Assembly (NCBI GenBank): GCA_039545295.1
Contig: BCIK01000005.1
Location: 127,268 to 191,267 of the forward strand
Direction: 5' to 3'
Length of the DNA: 64,000 nt
Source of the DNA: Udeniomyces pyricola
Taxonomy: Eukaryota; Basidiomycota; Tremellomycetes; Cystofilobasidiales; Mrakiaceae
Shown: in pieces, positions 24,127-36,562 of the stretch
How positions within the stretch are numbered: position 1 is the stretch's first letter
How the letters are laid out: each line of letters starts with the position of its first letter
Translations under genes and position numbers: made by a program
The notes under the pieces: model-generated
The model's input: the letters and a program-made list of their open reading frames with translations, nothing else
Databases searched by the model: none
Told to the model about the DNA's origin: nothing

Positions 24127-26008
24127 TTACATGGCGCCCTCGAGACCTCTCTTCCTCACTTCCTCCCTCACGCGTCGATCGAGCCACGCGCCCCATTCGG
24201 CGCACCGTTCAGCTCCGAGCCGAAGGACTTCCATCAGTTCGTCCGGTGCGAGGGCGACGCCACCCGTCTTGGAGAGCATGTTGAGCTCGGCCGAAAGCGC
24301 CGTCGCGGTGTTGGTCGAAGAAAGGGAGAGCGTGAGGAGCGAAGGTGAGAGGAGAAGTTCCGAGAGTGATGGATCGAGGATCGGAGGGAGACTGAGAAAA
24401 AAAAAAAAAAAAAAAACCATTGTGGAAGAGGGGAGGAAGGAAGGAAGGTTGGGGGGGGGGGTTGAAGGGAATCATTCATATATCGATGACATATCCACAA
24501 ACCAAAAGGAAGAGAACAGAAAAGGAAAGTCAGTAATCAATCTTTAGGACGACGAGAAGAAAATTTAAAAGGGTATCGGAGAAGAGGGCCAGGGTAGAGT
24601 GGAGAGGAGGAAGCAGGGGGGCGGAGGGGGGGGGGAGTAAGAGAATCGAAGATTTACCCGTCAAAGTAGGCAAAGGTAATGCAGAGCGGGACGTGATGAA
24701 GTGCCAAAGGCACAGGCGGGCGTTGCGAAGGCGGGTACTGTGAAACACAACACGATCAAAGCGACAAGAACCACAACCGAAGAAGTAAAGAGAAGGTTGG
24801 GGGAAGGGTTAACAAAAAAAAAAATACAAAGAAAAACATGTCCAGGACATATCTTAGACGCCATCGAGGAGGGGCAGTAAGACAGAGCGAAGAGGTACGT
24901 ACGACGACGACTTGCCCGCCCTCGACCTCCCATTCCCATCTTCGGTGGCCCTTGAGGCCCGCCATGGCGGCCATCATGGCGCAGTCGAGCAGGTTGCCGT
25001 TATCCGAAAGTGGGTGGATAGTTATCCGAAGGTTGAGGACCTGGTGGTTTGGAAACCAAGCAAACCATGACGTTTCCATTTCGAAAAAAAAGGAGGTTCA
25101 ATTGGGTGAAAGGAGGATAGGTTGAGCGATGAACGGAGGAATTGGACGGAATGAAACTCAAAAGGAGAGAAACGACAAAGGGGGGGCATGTTGATGGATG
25201 AATGGATGAGGTTCGTACCTTTTCGCCAGCGACGATGCAGAGCGATTCTCGGTCGACTGCCTCTGATTTGCGAATCGCCTTTTCTAGCAACAGACTCAAC
25301 CGAGTCTCTTCCTCGCTTGACCTAACAACACAAGAGAGCGAATGCGTTAGGTACAGCCTTTGCGCGGTTCTAGACGATAACGAGGAGGACGACATGACGC
25401 CACGAGGGATTGATTGAAGGGAGGAGACAAGGAATGAGCGAGGGAACGAGGCAAGAAGCGAACCTTCCAGTTTCGTAAGACGTCGAAGCCATAGGGGAGA
25501 GCTCGAAATGAATCGAAAGCATGCCCTCGTAGGGACGATCCGATCGGGGCTTTACGATTGTGGACGAGATTCGGGCAAAGACGCTGTTCAAACAAGGGGC
25601 AAGTTGGGAATTCACGTTTAGTTCGAGTTTGCATCGGGAACCATCCGTTCGGGTCGTTTGGGTCAGTCAGTCAGCCATTCAATCGGCCAGTCAGTCAGTC
25701 GGTTTGACTATGGGGTGTATGGTTGTAAGTCCAAGTGAGATTAATGGATGGTCGCGTGTCTGATGGGAGGGGGCATCGTCAAGTCTTGAAACCGACGCGA
25801 GGCTGAACGAGGATGACGACGATGATGAAGAGGATGCTGACCTCGTCTGACCAAGTCTACACTCGACACCTCCTTCTTCGCCACCGACCCAGTCAAGCTG
25901 CCAGTCCCTCGCTTGGTGAAGCTTGCGACCGTCTGTGCGGATACCGGCCTTGATGGCTTGGAAGGTAAAGTCGCGTTGAAGGTGGGAGGGTTCGGGATCC
26001 TTGGGCAT
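24127..26008 (-). CDS. RRP45: exosome complex subunit RRP45 (EXOSC9-like)
   Basis: An RNase PH-like ring subunit of the RNA exosome, active in nucleus and cytoplasm in 3'-5' processing and decay. In eukaryotes this subunit is structural, without phosphorolytic activity. Six minus-strand exons, 26008-25842, 25583-25464, 25321-25219, 25040-24903, 24737-24658 and 24391-24127, give 290 residues, close to the yeast protein. Features in order are EPSHLQRDFTFQAIKAGIRT with DGRK, then VFARISSTIVKPRSDRPYEG, SLCIVAGEK, LRITIHPLSDNGNLLDCAMM, RPPVPLALHHVPLCITFAYF, and a C-terminal helix pair (ELNMLSKTGGVALAPDELME). The start at 26008 opens with MPKDPEPS, matching the family's MP+ExEPS start, so longer upstream open frame is not used. 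It lacks the long C-terminal extension of animal EXOSC9. Confidence 0.94.
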
Positions 26009-26112
26009 TGGAGGAGTGTATGGATGTGTATGTATGTGTGTGTGTGTGTGTGTGTGTGTTTGAGTGTGGGCTGATGAGGTGTGTACTATATGACTGTGTA
26101 TGGGATGGTGGC

Positions 26113-26150
<38 letters not shown>

Positions 26151-26702
26151 GTATATGCGTTGGAGACGACGACGACGACGACGACGACGACAAGTCCAAA
26201 AGCGTTTGGTTTCTCTGGCAGACAGACAGACAGACTGACTGCTCTCACATGGTGGCGGCAATCGATGTTACTGGTGATTGATTGATTAGAATGATGAAGC
26301 CATCAACCATTCATTCTGTTATACATATTAACCCTCTCCCAACGACTTGCATACACTCTACACTCTACACTCTACACACCCCTCATCCACTCACCATCCT
26401 CTTTCCCTCCACTTAGCTCCTCTCCATCACCCACTTTGCCAACAACAACGACAACAACATCACCTCACATTACACATCATCCCATCGCCATGGTTCCGCC
26501 CTCAATCGCGGCGTTGGCCAGACCGAGGTTCGCATATAATCAATTCTCCGCCTTGCCGCCGCCGCTGCTTCTCAATATTCGCGGCTGCCTATCTGCCTGG
26601 CTGCTGCTGCTGCTGTACAAACAACCTTAGCTCCCAACGACGACCGTGTTCTCAAACTCTCTCTCCCTTTCTTTACTTGCCTTCCCTCTCCCCTCCCCCA
26701 CC
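26009..26702. other. divergent promoter region with microsatellites
   Basis: About 690 bp. It holds GT repeats (about 26036-26059), GAT repeats (about 26113-26150) and GAC repeats (about 26166-26190), all close to the RRP45 start. A C/A-rich leader with CTACACT repeats (about 26354-26378) lies before the LETM1-like gene. Confidence 0.6.
26490..26630 (+). other. possible upstream open reading frame of the LETM1-like gene
   Basis: An ATG at 26490 in good context (CGCCATGG) opens a 46-codon frame ending in TAG at 26628-26630, 72 bases before the main ATG at 26703. If it is in the mRNA leader it would reduce translation of the main frame. Whether the transcript includes it is not known from sequence. 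Confidence 0.35.
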
Positions 26703-28950
26703 ATGCGTCATAATCTTAGCTCTTCCTTGACGATTAGACGTCCATATACCCTCGTTCCATCCCTCCACCACTCCATTAGACGCTCCAACTGCTCGTACGC
26801 CTCGCCAGCGCTGTCGTCCCCTCACCCGGTTCGATCGTCGCTCGGTCGACCGTGGTCAAGGCTCCCTTTAGCCGACTCGCGTCGAAGCTACGCTTCCAAC
26901 TCTGCCACTTCCGTCGCCCACAAGGCCTCACCCATCATCACCCCACCCGCCAAGCAACCCTACACCTTGCTCTCCCTCCCAGCTCGTCAACCGAACCCGA
27001 TCCATTCCCGACCCATCGCCCTCGTCCCTTCCCCACCCGCCCGGGACTTCCCCCGCATCGCACCCGACGATCCTCGGTCGTCAACCGTCCGATGGCTCGT
27101 CTTTGGATGGCGATACTTTATGTTCCTCATCCGGGGCTTCCGGGTCACCTGGGATGAGCGAAAGCATATCAATCGTATTCGTGATCGGGTCAACGAAGGC
27201 GGCGAGGTGGCTTCGTGGAAGGAGCAGCTCATGGTCCGCAGGGTGAAGCGAGACCTTGCAAAGTGAGTCGATTGGTTTCATGTCTCGTTTGTCGCTTAGC
27301 GAGTGGTCAGTGAAGGTCGGGTGAGGCGATGGATGGTAGATGCGTGGCGTGATGGGAGCGAGAGAGCTAGAGCAACGAGCGATTGCAGTCCGAGCAGGGC
27401 AGATGCTGACGGAGCTCTCGTCGACCGGACCGACGTTGCGCACGCCGATTCCCTTCATCATCATCGTCATCATTCTTGTCATTCTTCTATCCAGGCTTCC
27501 TTTTATGTTCGCCATCACTCTCATCTCGGATGAAATCATCCCCCTTATTCTTTGGCTGTCAGTGGTTTTTTTTCTTCCTCGTTGGTTTCCTTGTTCTGTT
27601 TTGTCTATCGACGCGTTGGGATCCATCGCCGAGGCTCCTAGCTGATGGCTCCTCCACTGCCATGTCTCTCTCTCTCTGTCTTGGTCTTGGCTACATGCAC
27701 GGGCTCTGGGTTTTATCAGCTTTCCTACTGCCCTTCCTTCGACATTCCTCCTTCCGACTCAACGTGAAAACATATTCGCCAAGCGTGACAAGGCGCTCAT
27801 GAAGGCCCGGACCGAAATCTACAACCTCCTCCAGCAGACAGACGACAGCGGCAAGTCAAGAATCGAGCTCGGCTGGGATGGCGGCAATTTTAGAAATTGG
27901 TCGGATGACGATCTGAGGACTGTCATGTCGTAAGTCTTGGCGTCGTTTCGCGTTTGGTCGCAAGAGGGGGTTTTGTTGGGCATGTGATTGTTTGGTTGAC
28001 CGGGCTGGATGGGGACCTTGACTCTTCTTCCCGCCCTTTCCCTTTGTTTGGTTTCGACTCTTTCCAGGATCTTCAATGTTAATCCTCTACTCACTCTTAA
28101 CTCACATACGCTTCGTTCCAAGCTTGTTTTCGCGTTACAGTGCGTGCCTCTTTCTCTTTCTCTCTCGCCTACTCTCTGGATCCATACCCGCTCACGTCTG
28201 ACTTGTTCTTGTGTTCCCTCTTTTGCTTCACGAAACCATCATCATCACCATTCTCAGTAAACTGACAGCCAATGACGATGTACTCTTGGGTCACGATCCG
28301 CAAGACGGCTTCACCCGGGAGGAGTTCATCTCGGCCTTGACGGATCGTGGAATGTAAGTTCCTTGTTCTATCATCACTAATCCTCCCCTTCCCTCTTTCC
28401 TCCCTCTCCTCCCTTTCTATGCTGCATCTCAGGCGAGCTATGCCTTTTTCTCAGTAGAGCCTGGCGGACCCTGATCATATTTTTTTTTTCTCGAACCTTA
28501 CGTCCTTCATTATCCCTCTCGGCCGATCCATTCTACTCATGCAGCATGGCCTATCACACTGACGTTTCGGAACTGCCCCTAAAACTCGACGATTACATTG
28601 CATCCTGCCGAACGTCGCCCATCTTTACGCCGCTCATCTACGTTCTCGAGGACATCAAGCTCCATCATCCGGCCGAACTCGAGGCGGCCCGAGCTCGAGC
28701 CCGGATCGCTCAGCTCGCGGTTGAGAAGGAGAAGATGGAGAATGGAGGGTACCATGGTTGGAAGGCATCCGTTCGACGATTGTTTGTCTCACCCACGACG
28801 ACGACGACGACGACGACGGCGGCTTCTTCTTCTTCTTCTGATTCGTCCCCGTTGATCGAACAGCCGAATTTGGACTCGACGCCTTCTTCGTTGACACCCT
28901 CTGCCGTCGAGGCTCGAGAAGGAACGCCGAGATCCGCCAAGCACGAGTGA
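26703..28950 (+). CDS. LETM1-like mitochondrial inner-membrane protein
   Basis: The LETM1/Mdm38 family acts in mitochondrial inner-membrane K+/H+ exchange and in tethering mitoribosomes. Six exons, 26703-27262, 27495-27557, 27720-27929, 28068-28139, 28258-28353 and 28545-28950, give 468 residues. The N-terminus is Ser/Arg-rich and almost free of acidic residues, a plausible mitochondrial presequence. Family landmarks are a pre-membrane helix (RWLVFGWRYFMFLIRGFR), then RRVKRDLAK leading into the span LPFMFAITLISDEIIPLILW. LFPTALPSTF follows, corresponding to the family's LFPNMLPSTF. Then come a KAR.E..NLLQQT helix and the ribosome-binding-like segment (RSKLVFALHKLTANDDVLL, FTREEFISALTDRG). It is shorter than Mdm38, and the C-terminal half diverges, ending in Thr/Ser-rich sequence. 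It may therefore be a divergent paralogue rather than the main LETM1. Confidence 0.75.
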
Positions 28951-29472
28951 TGATATTATGCCTCATCATCTTTCCTGGATCTTCCCCTGTTTTTTTTTTC
29001 TCTCCCTTCTTTCTTCTTCTTCTTCTTCGAGGGTCCTGTCGCGTAAGGGTGTGTGTGTGTGGACGTGTGTGTTTTCATAGGGGGTTGGTGAGTCAAAAGA
29101 CGACATTCGTTCATGAATACAGCGTACGACGACGGCCAAACAAACACACACACACACACACACACGAAGGAGAAAGAAAAAAAGAGAACAAGACAGGGAG
29201 AGGGCGACGATTACGGAAGAAAAGGGAAGAGGAGAGAGAGAGAGAGGAACACGAAAAAGCCAGGTTGGACAAGAAACATGCAGGCGATGATTAAAAAAAA
29301 AGAAGAAAAAAAAAAAGAGGCGTAGGGTCTTATGAATAGAAAGTGAGCGAAGGAATGAAGGGAAACTACTATCGAGCGGTATAGAGGAAAGGGGGTCGTA
29401 TGATGAGGTTCAACCAACCAGAAGCGAAAACACCTTGGAATTGAATTGAGTTTACTCTACTTCCTTGCCTTT
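28951..29472. other. convergent 3' regions with (CA)n and purine runs
   Basis: About 520 bp with TTC repeats (about 29011-29028), GT/AC repeats (29049-29060, 29144-29164) and a GA/AAG-rich block (29165-29320). No coding evidence was found. Confidence 0.55.
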
Positions 29473-32400
29473 TCAAGAAGATTGCTTCTTGATGAGAGCG
29501 TCGACGGCGTCCTTGTGCTTCTTGACGATGACGGCTCGGTTCAGCTGAGGAAAAAGAAAACACACGTTCCGAAAGGAGTCCGATGTAGAAGAAAGGAAAC
29601 GAGGGAAGAAGGAAGGGGGTAGCGACAGGTCAGTACACCCGTATGAGAATATACGATATACAAACCTCGAAACCTGGGGTCAGGATGCTAAATGATGGGC
29701 CGAAACAAAAACTGATAGACGAACCTTTTGAGCGGCCGTGACGAGACCGTTCTCGGGTGTCCACTCCTCGGGGTCAAGGACCATTCCACCGAGGATTTCG
29801 GCTCCCTTGAGCCCGTTCCTCTTTCCAACGCCATTGACCTCCTTGAGGACGGCGTCAAGGACGACCTTGTTGACGGCGAGCGCTTCGAGTGAGTCGCTCT
29901 CGGCATTCACGTCCGACAGGCTCTGGGCCTTGAGGAAGTGACGGAGATTGGGTTCGTGCAAGGTTGCGATACCGACGGGGTGGGTGCAATCGCCGTTGGC
30001 GTAGACGCAGAGGTTGGAGAGGACATTGGTACCCTTGTAAGTCGACTCGAGACCCTCAAGCGCAATGTCTACATGGCATTGGAGAGGGTAACAAGAAATA
30101 CAGGCAAAGAACAAAAGAGAGAAAGGGAGAACATGTGACCAGATCGTCAGGGTCGGCTCAGTGGTCGCGCACATGGAGAAGACAGGGATGAAAAAAAAAA
30201 ACGGAGGAAACTTACACTCTCCACTGGCCGTCTTGACGAGGTTCTTGATTCGGTCAATCAAGGAGAGGGTACCATTGGCATTCCATTGTCCGCTGTAAAT
30301 AAGTTGATCAACACGTGAATCAATAAAAGTGATCAGCAAGTTGGGTCACACAAGCGAAGAAGGAGAAGAGTAACGTGATGTACTCACATGTCTCCAGTCT
30401 TGAACCAGCCGTCCTCGGTGAAGGACTGAAGAGAAGCCGAGGAAAGAGGAACCGTATTTGTCAGGATAGTGTCCACAGCAGGCTGGTCGTTTTATAATGG
30501 GAAGGAGCCAAAGGGAGGGGGGGTGGAGGGAGTCCAATGCTTACTTCTTTGTTCAGGTCGGGCCTCTTGAAGTAACCCTTGGTAACACTGCCTCCTCGGA
30601 GGTAGACTTCTCCTTGGGGAGGGTTGTTGCTGTTTAGGTAACCAGCATCGGGGTAATCTATTGTCGCCATGATACGGTACAGAGAGAGTCAGCAGCTTGA
30701 TCCAGGCTGTTGTTCTTCTTTTCTTTCTCGGCTACTTAGGTAAAGGGTATCTGAATGCTCGCTCACCTTGGAGCTTGATCTCTACCGAAGGGACAGGAAC
30801 ACCAACAGTTCCGTACGCCCAAAACTCGGGGACGAGAATGGCCGCCATTCCGCAAGTCTCGGTCAGACCGTAACCTGTTAGAGGAGAGGAACCGGGCAAA
30901 CAATGTAAGTAACGGTCAACGAGAGGAGACCCGATATCACAAGATATGGCTCACCTTGCAGAGTCGTCATGAGGGCTGTGCTGAGGAATTCTTGCGTAGG
31001 CTATCAAATGACGACAGGAAGAAGTAAAACGGATTAGCCTAGCGTACAATCGCCGCCGGTCAGGGTCGCAGGTGCGGACGTACCTTGCTGAGGGCACTGC
31101 CACCGTTCATGGCGATTCGAAGTCGACCACCAGTCTGCTCCTTGACCTTGGAGAAGACAACAGAGTCGGCAATACCTCCGAGCATGGGAACGTTCTTCTT
31201 GAGTGAGTAGGCAAGGTTGAAGATGGTCTGGTTGAGCTTAGGCGCCGAATTGATCTTGCCGACGATGCCCTTGCGGATCGTCTCAAAGATGGCGGCTGAG
31301 AGAGTCGAAGCAATTTAGCACTTGAAGATGGTGTACCAGGCCACACGCGCGCGCGATGGAATTGGTACTCACGGACTCCGACAATGATGCTTGGCTTGAA
31401 GGCCTTAAGATCACCCGAGCAATCCCTGACAGAGGCATCAGTGAGGGTCTTGACGCCTCCGTAACCGATCTGGGAAGCGAAAGAGTGGGTCAACACAGTC
31501 TATATGTGGGGCTGAACAAGCAGGTTGTCCTGTCTGATGAAGCTTACCTTTGTTCCCATCAAGTAGAAGGTAGTCTCGACAAGGAGCTCGAGAACGTGAG
31601 ACAGAGGCTGATGAGAAACATCAGGTGGATCATCAGCTTGTAGACTCCCACCGTTACATGAACAAGCAGCCATGCATGTCAACTCACAAGGAACGCGAGG
31701 AAAGTATCGTCGGCTTGAACAACTGGGCGAAGAAGGGTAGTCGTACCGGCAACTAATACGGGGGAATGGGGTGTTAATTAGGCAACCATATCCAGAAGAA
31801 GAAAAATGCTTCAAGCAGCAAACAGTAGAAACTCACGCGATGACACAATGTTGCTATGGCTGAGGATGACACCCTTTGGCGTACCAGTGGATCCCGAGGT
31901 GTACTGCAACAAAGGGTTCGCATCGCTGTGAGTGAGTTGATGGCCATATTGTTGAGAAACCACCGTGAAGAAAACCAGACTGACCATGATGCAGAAGGTG
32001 TCCTCAGAGGAAGGCTTCTTGTCAAATTTGCCGGGGTGGACCTTACCAAGCGATCGAAGCTCATCGAGGGTGATGAGTCGACCAGAGCGAGACTCGAGAA
32101 CGTTGCTGATCTTGGATAGCATGGACTGTGAAGAGACATCGTTCAAGAGCGTGTTGGGGCTACGTTAGGTATGGTCCTTGCTAGGATGAAACATGTGACA
32201 TCAGAACAGAAACACACCTGATCCTTGCATTCTCCGTCGTAAACGACAAATCGAACATACTCTCCTCCCCCCTCCTTGTCCTTTTCCTGTCCATCCTCGG
32301 TGGTCTTGGCGCCTTTAGTGAGGACAGTCTCGAGGGTCTGGACGGATTCGCAGATGAGACGTCAGAAGATAGCCCAACGTAGGATGCAAGGTGGGAAGCA

Positions 32401-33632
32401 GATGACTCGGCGGTCCCAGGGTTTGACGAGAACGAATGACGTACGTTTAGCAAGGCGGCGTTGGTGAAGACAGCTTGGACCTCGGGCTCGGTCAGCGAAT
32501 GAGCCAGACCAGCGGTGCCAAGGGTCGGGTACGCTGTCGTGATAGGAAGAAGAGCCCGCGTGCATCCGTGGGCCACGGTCTGCCAGTTGAGCGAGGTGTC
32601 GGCGTAGATACCGACGCGAGAGCCCTCCTGGAGACCGAGGTGCTGAAGACCCGAGGCAACCTCGGTGACGCGGTTGAAGATTTCGTTGTATGACACATAC
32701 TTGTAGTCCGAGAGCTTGAAGCTGTACGGCAGTATCAACGAATCACATGGCGCAGTCAGGATCAGCCGATGAAGTCTAGACGGTTGGTCTCAGGGAGAGA
32801 GAGAGAGAGAGGCAGGGTGAGGTCGGCTTGGCATGGGACGCGGCGTCGGTGGGACATGGCACGAGCCGCCGTGCCGCGTGAATCAGGGGCGACGAAGCGG
32901 AGGCATTGCCTGGGTTAGGAATATGCGTATGCGAGCAGAACCTCGACAGACTGAATGGAGATGCAATGGTACGAGCATACAAAGAGGCTCGGGTGACAAT
33001 ATAGAGCTGGAGGGTGGAAGCCACCGTCACGAAAGAATGAAGCAAGGGAACAAAGGCGGCCGAGGAGCACAGGCCAAGAGACCGAGGGGGGAACGGAACG
33101 ACTGAGACTCACTACTTCCACTTCTTCTTCTCCTTGATCTCCTTGCCCTCGACAACCTTCTTGACCTCTTTCTCCTCCTCAATGACGTCAATGATGTCCC
33201 TGAAGCCGGCTGCCTGACGATCTCCGTACTTTTGGGCGAGATAGGGGAAGACTGAGGGAGGGTTAGCGGTCAAGGGGAGAGGCAGGGGAGTTGATGACCG
33301 TTAGGAGAGGAGATTGCAAGGGTGGAGGGTATCAAGGCAGGTTGGGATAACATAAGCCAGAGGGATGTGTGTGTAGATATGTGAGTAGCTGTATGCATGT
33401 ATGCGGTATGAGTGGTGACAAGAAGTTGATAGGAAAGCCAAGGTGAATATGATTTACCATCGTAGACGGTGGTGATGCCAGTGCCAGCGGGGGTCTCGAG
33501 GAGCTTGTCGGGAGAGAGGTGGGATCGCCTGATGGTGGGATCTTGGGATGTAGGGACGGAAGCCTTCTTCATGTTGGTGGATGAAAGTAGAGGGTAAGAG
33601 CCAGGAGTGGAGCTAGTCGGGGATGAAGCCAT
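29473..33632 (-). CDS. long-chain fatty-acyl-CoA synthetase (ACSL/Faa type)
   Basis: Activates long-chain fatty acids with ATP and CoA for lipid synthesis, beta-oxidation and protein acylation. Seventeen minus-strand exons run from 33632-33458 to 29544-29473, with internal exons at 33251-33113, 32721-32445, 32337-32218, 32125-31985, 31903-31837, 31752-31688, 31607-31548, 31469-31373, 31295-31084, 31000-30955, 30874-30767, 30657-30545, 30425-30388, 30292-30216 and 30068-29725. The 716 residues match fungal Faa1/Faa4 length. Motifs are KKKWKYFKLSDYKYVSYNEI (entry to the AMP-binding domain), YTSGSTGTPKGVILSH (P-loop), PLSHVLE, NGGSALS, GYGLTETCG, GWFKTGD, LSLIDRIKNLVKTASGEYIA. All introns are GT-AG and in phase. 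Among this window's genes it is the most finely split. No peroxisomal targeting tripeptide is present (it ends QSS), which favours ER, lipid-droplet or plasma-membrane location. Confidence 0.95.
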
Positions 33633-34612
33633 GTGATATGTGAGGGAAGTTGAAAGGAGGGGGAGGGGGGAGTTAGTTGGATTACAGCAGTCATCATCAG
33701 TCCACGACGGGGCGGGCGATCTCTCACACACATACACACACACACACACACTCAGTCAATCTCTCTCTCTCTCGCTTCTGTCAAACAAACCCAGCCAACC
33801 ACGTCATCATTCTCATTCATCATCATCATGCATCGATCACCTCTCCCAGGACCTCTTGTCGATCACTCCAACCCATCACCAATCGTTTATCTGAATAATC
33901 AGCTAACATATCCACATCAATTATTATTCTTTGCCCACATGTTATATATACATATACATATACATATTTATACTTTCTTACTCATCATTTTCTCCATCCA
34001 AACTCACCCCACCAAGTCTCAAAAGGCATGCAGTCATCATGTCCGGATGAACCCGGCCTATAGTACTATAGTTACGGCCAGCGCCGGTCAAGTGCAAGCA
34101 GGCAGGCAGGCATGCACAGCGCGCAGACAGGCCGCAGGCCCTTCGGAGCTTCGACGTCCAACCACCGCATGAGCCTGATCTGACATCGACTCATCCATCA
34201 TCGTCTTTGATCCTCCGGCCTCCCCAGCCTCTTGATCCTTCGATCTATGCCCTTGCATCCAAGCTACTCTGCCAGACTGATCCAAGAGTTCCCTTTGACC
34301 GATTGTGACTAGCTCCTTCTCCACCCGACTCTTGCCATGAGTTCCTGAATTGCCGCGTCCGAAACCCTTTTCCTGCCCATAGACAACTCAGTCCTGTGTC
34401 AGTCGCTCCAGCTTCATCTGTCAGTTCCCCCGAAGTTTCGCCCCCATTCAGTCTAACATTCCACCGCATCCCATGATGCATGGCCTCCGCCCTTTTTCCT
34501 ATAGTCTCCGGTCATCTCAGCTGCTCGTCCATAAATCCCACCCAAACCCCGACGGCTTGACCATCAGCAACCACATCACCGACTCGACCTCGACTCTGAT
34601 ATCCTTGCCACC
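33633..34612. other. divergent promoter region, acyl-CoA synthetase / xylanase
   Basis: About 980 bp. A CA repeat (33728-33752) and a TC run lie close to the synthetase start. An AT-rich stretch with ATACATAT repeats (33946-33970) and a CAGGCAGGCAGG run (34098-34110) follow. The last 200 bp before 34613 are C/T-rich leader. No gene was found. Confidence 0.55.
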
Positions 34613-36476
34613 ATGTCTGCATCCCTCCTCCTTTCCTTGCTTCTTCTCGCCCCTGGGCTGGCAGTCGCTCAAGACATGACGACCACGCTCCCGACTCCCC
34701 AAGTATCACTCCTGGTCGACACTATCTCCCCTTTCCCCAATGCCACGATCGCCTCCATCGTTAAGGAGATCAACTGCAAGCAGAAGAAGGGCAACCAAAC
34801 TTTTTACTTTGGGGGCACACTCGCCAACCTCGAGCTTTGTATGTCGCTTCGCCTTTGGTTCCCAGGTCGAGTCAGACCCACCAGTTCAGAGCAATCTTTT
34901 GACGCTTCTATTCTCTTCTTCTGCTGGCGATGCTAGATCCTAACACGACCGAATGGACCAAGCAGACGATTGAAAACAACCTGAACTTGCTTGTCGCCGA
35001 GAACGATTGGTGAGTCGGTGGGAGTGGACCATGATAGCGCCTGCCCGCTTAGAGCTATTTTGGCAGACCACGTTACCTCTGACACTAACCATTTCATTGG
35101 CATCACTCGATTTTGCTCGTGAAACAGCAAGATGTTCTCTTGGTATACCGAACCCGGTGTCGTTAATGCTACGGCGTGTTCCATCCTGCGCGATTACGCC
35201 GAGAGTCTGGGCGTTTCTTTCCGAGGGTATGTTCAAGACCCTAGTTGACTCCTTCAACATCAGCTTTCTCCATCTTGGTTAGCTCATGTCTATCGAGCAC
35301 ATCATCTGACCAACATCCTCCCACCTGTCTGCTAGGCATAACACTTTCTGGCACTCCCAGAGGCCCCCCTGGCTGATCGACAACAGCACCATCACGCTCC
35401 AAGACCTCAACGATACCATCATCCCTTACGGCGTCGAGACCATGATTGAACGAATGGGATCGACCCTGGTTTCTTGGGACGTTGTCAATGAGCCATGGTC
35501 GGATTCTGCCATGTTGAACATGACTGCGGACGAGTGCGGTGAGTCTGATTCCACACACCTTGCCCAAACGGGCTATCGACCTCTGCTTTTCAATCATTGG
35601 AGGCTAACTTCTGGCTTCCGTGATCCGATGGGTTTGCTTCGGTTTGGTTGATAGTTCTGGACGCCATCCGATGGCCTAACTACGAGATGGATGGCTTCGC
35701 CAACTCGACAATGCTCTTCCCAGACTCTTCGTTCATCAACACTGCTCTCATCGCAGCCGACAAGGCGAGGACCTCCTTGGGTCTCACGAGCAAAGACATG
35801 GCTTTCTTCATAAACGACTGTTCGTCAAACCCTTCTATCGTCTCCTCTCCTCGTCTGATTTGATTAGCGAACCTGTTGCTCACGTTCTACGCATCGATCG
35901 CGTGGTCTGATGAAGATAACGTCGGTGGATCGATGCCCGTTCCTGCCAAGACTGAGTGTGCGTTCAAGGGACTCGAGAAGCTTCAATCGGAAGGGGTCCC
36001 TATCGATGGCCTCGGTATCCAATCACATTGGTCTGCTGGTGAGTTTATCGTCTTTGTCATGGACCAATATACCTTGATCTCGCTCTGATGGTTTGTCCGT
36101 CCAATGTATGTTGAATCTCTCTTTCTATATTTCTCTCGTGATTTAGTTCCTGGCACGTTCCCTTCCAAGAGCGATATGCACTTTACGTTTGATCGACTCA
36201 ACGCCCTCGGCCTCGTTGGTGCCATCACGGAGCTCGACGTCTGGGTTCCCGACAACTCGACGGCTGCGTTCCGTTACCAGGTAGATATGCCGCAATATAC
36301 TCTCTCGTTATGGTCTTACTCTCGTATATAGTTCGATGCCTTTGCCTACGGCTGACGTCCAGACGTATGTGCGACATCTTTGTTATGTTCGTGTCGGAAC
36401 AGGCGGCCATCTACGGAGATATCTTGGATGCCTGCTTGTACTCGGAAAACTGCCACGAGGTACGCGATCATAGCTC

Positions 36477-36562
<86 letters not shown>

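Noticed and set aside
25691..26248. 185-codon frame extending RRP45 upstream
   Set aside because: The added N-terminus is poly-His/Thr from GAT and GT microsatellites. The conserved start is MPKDPEPS at 26008.
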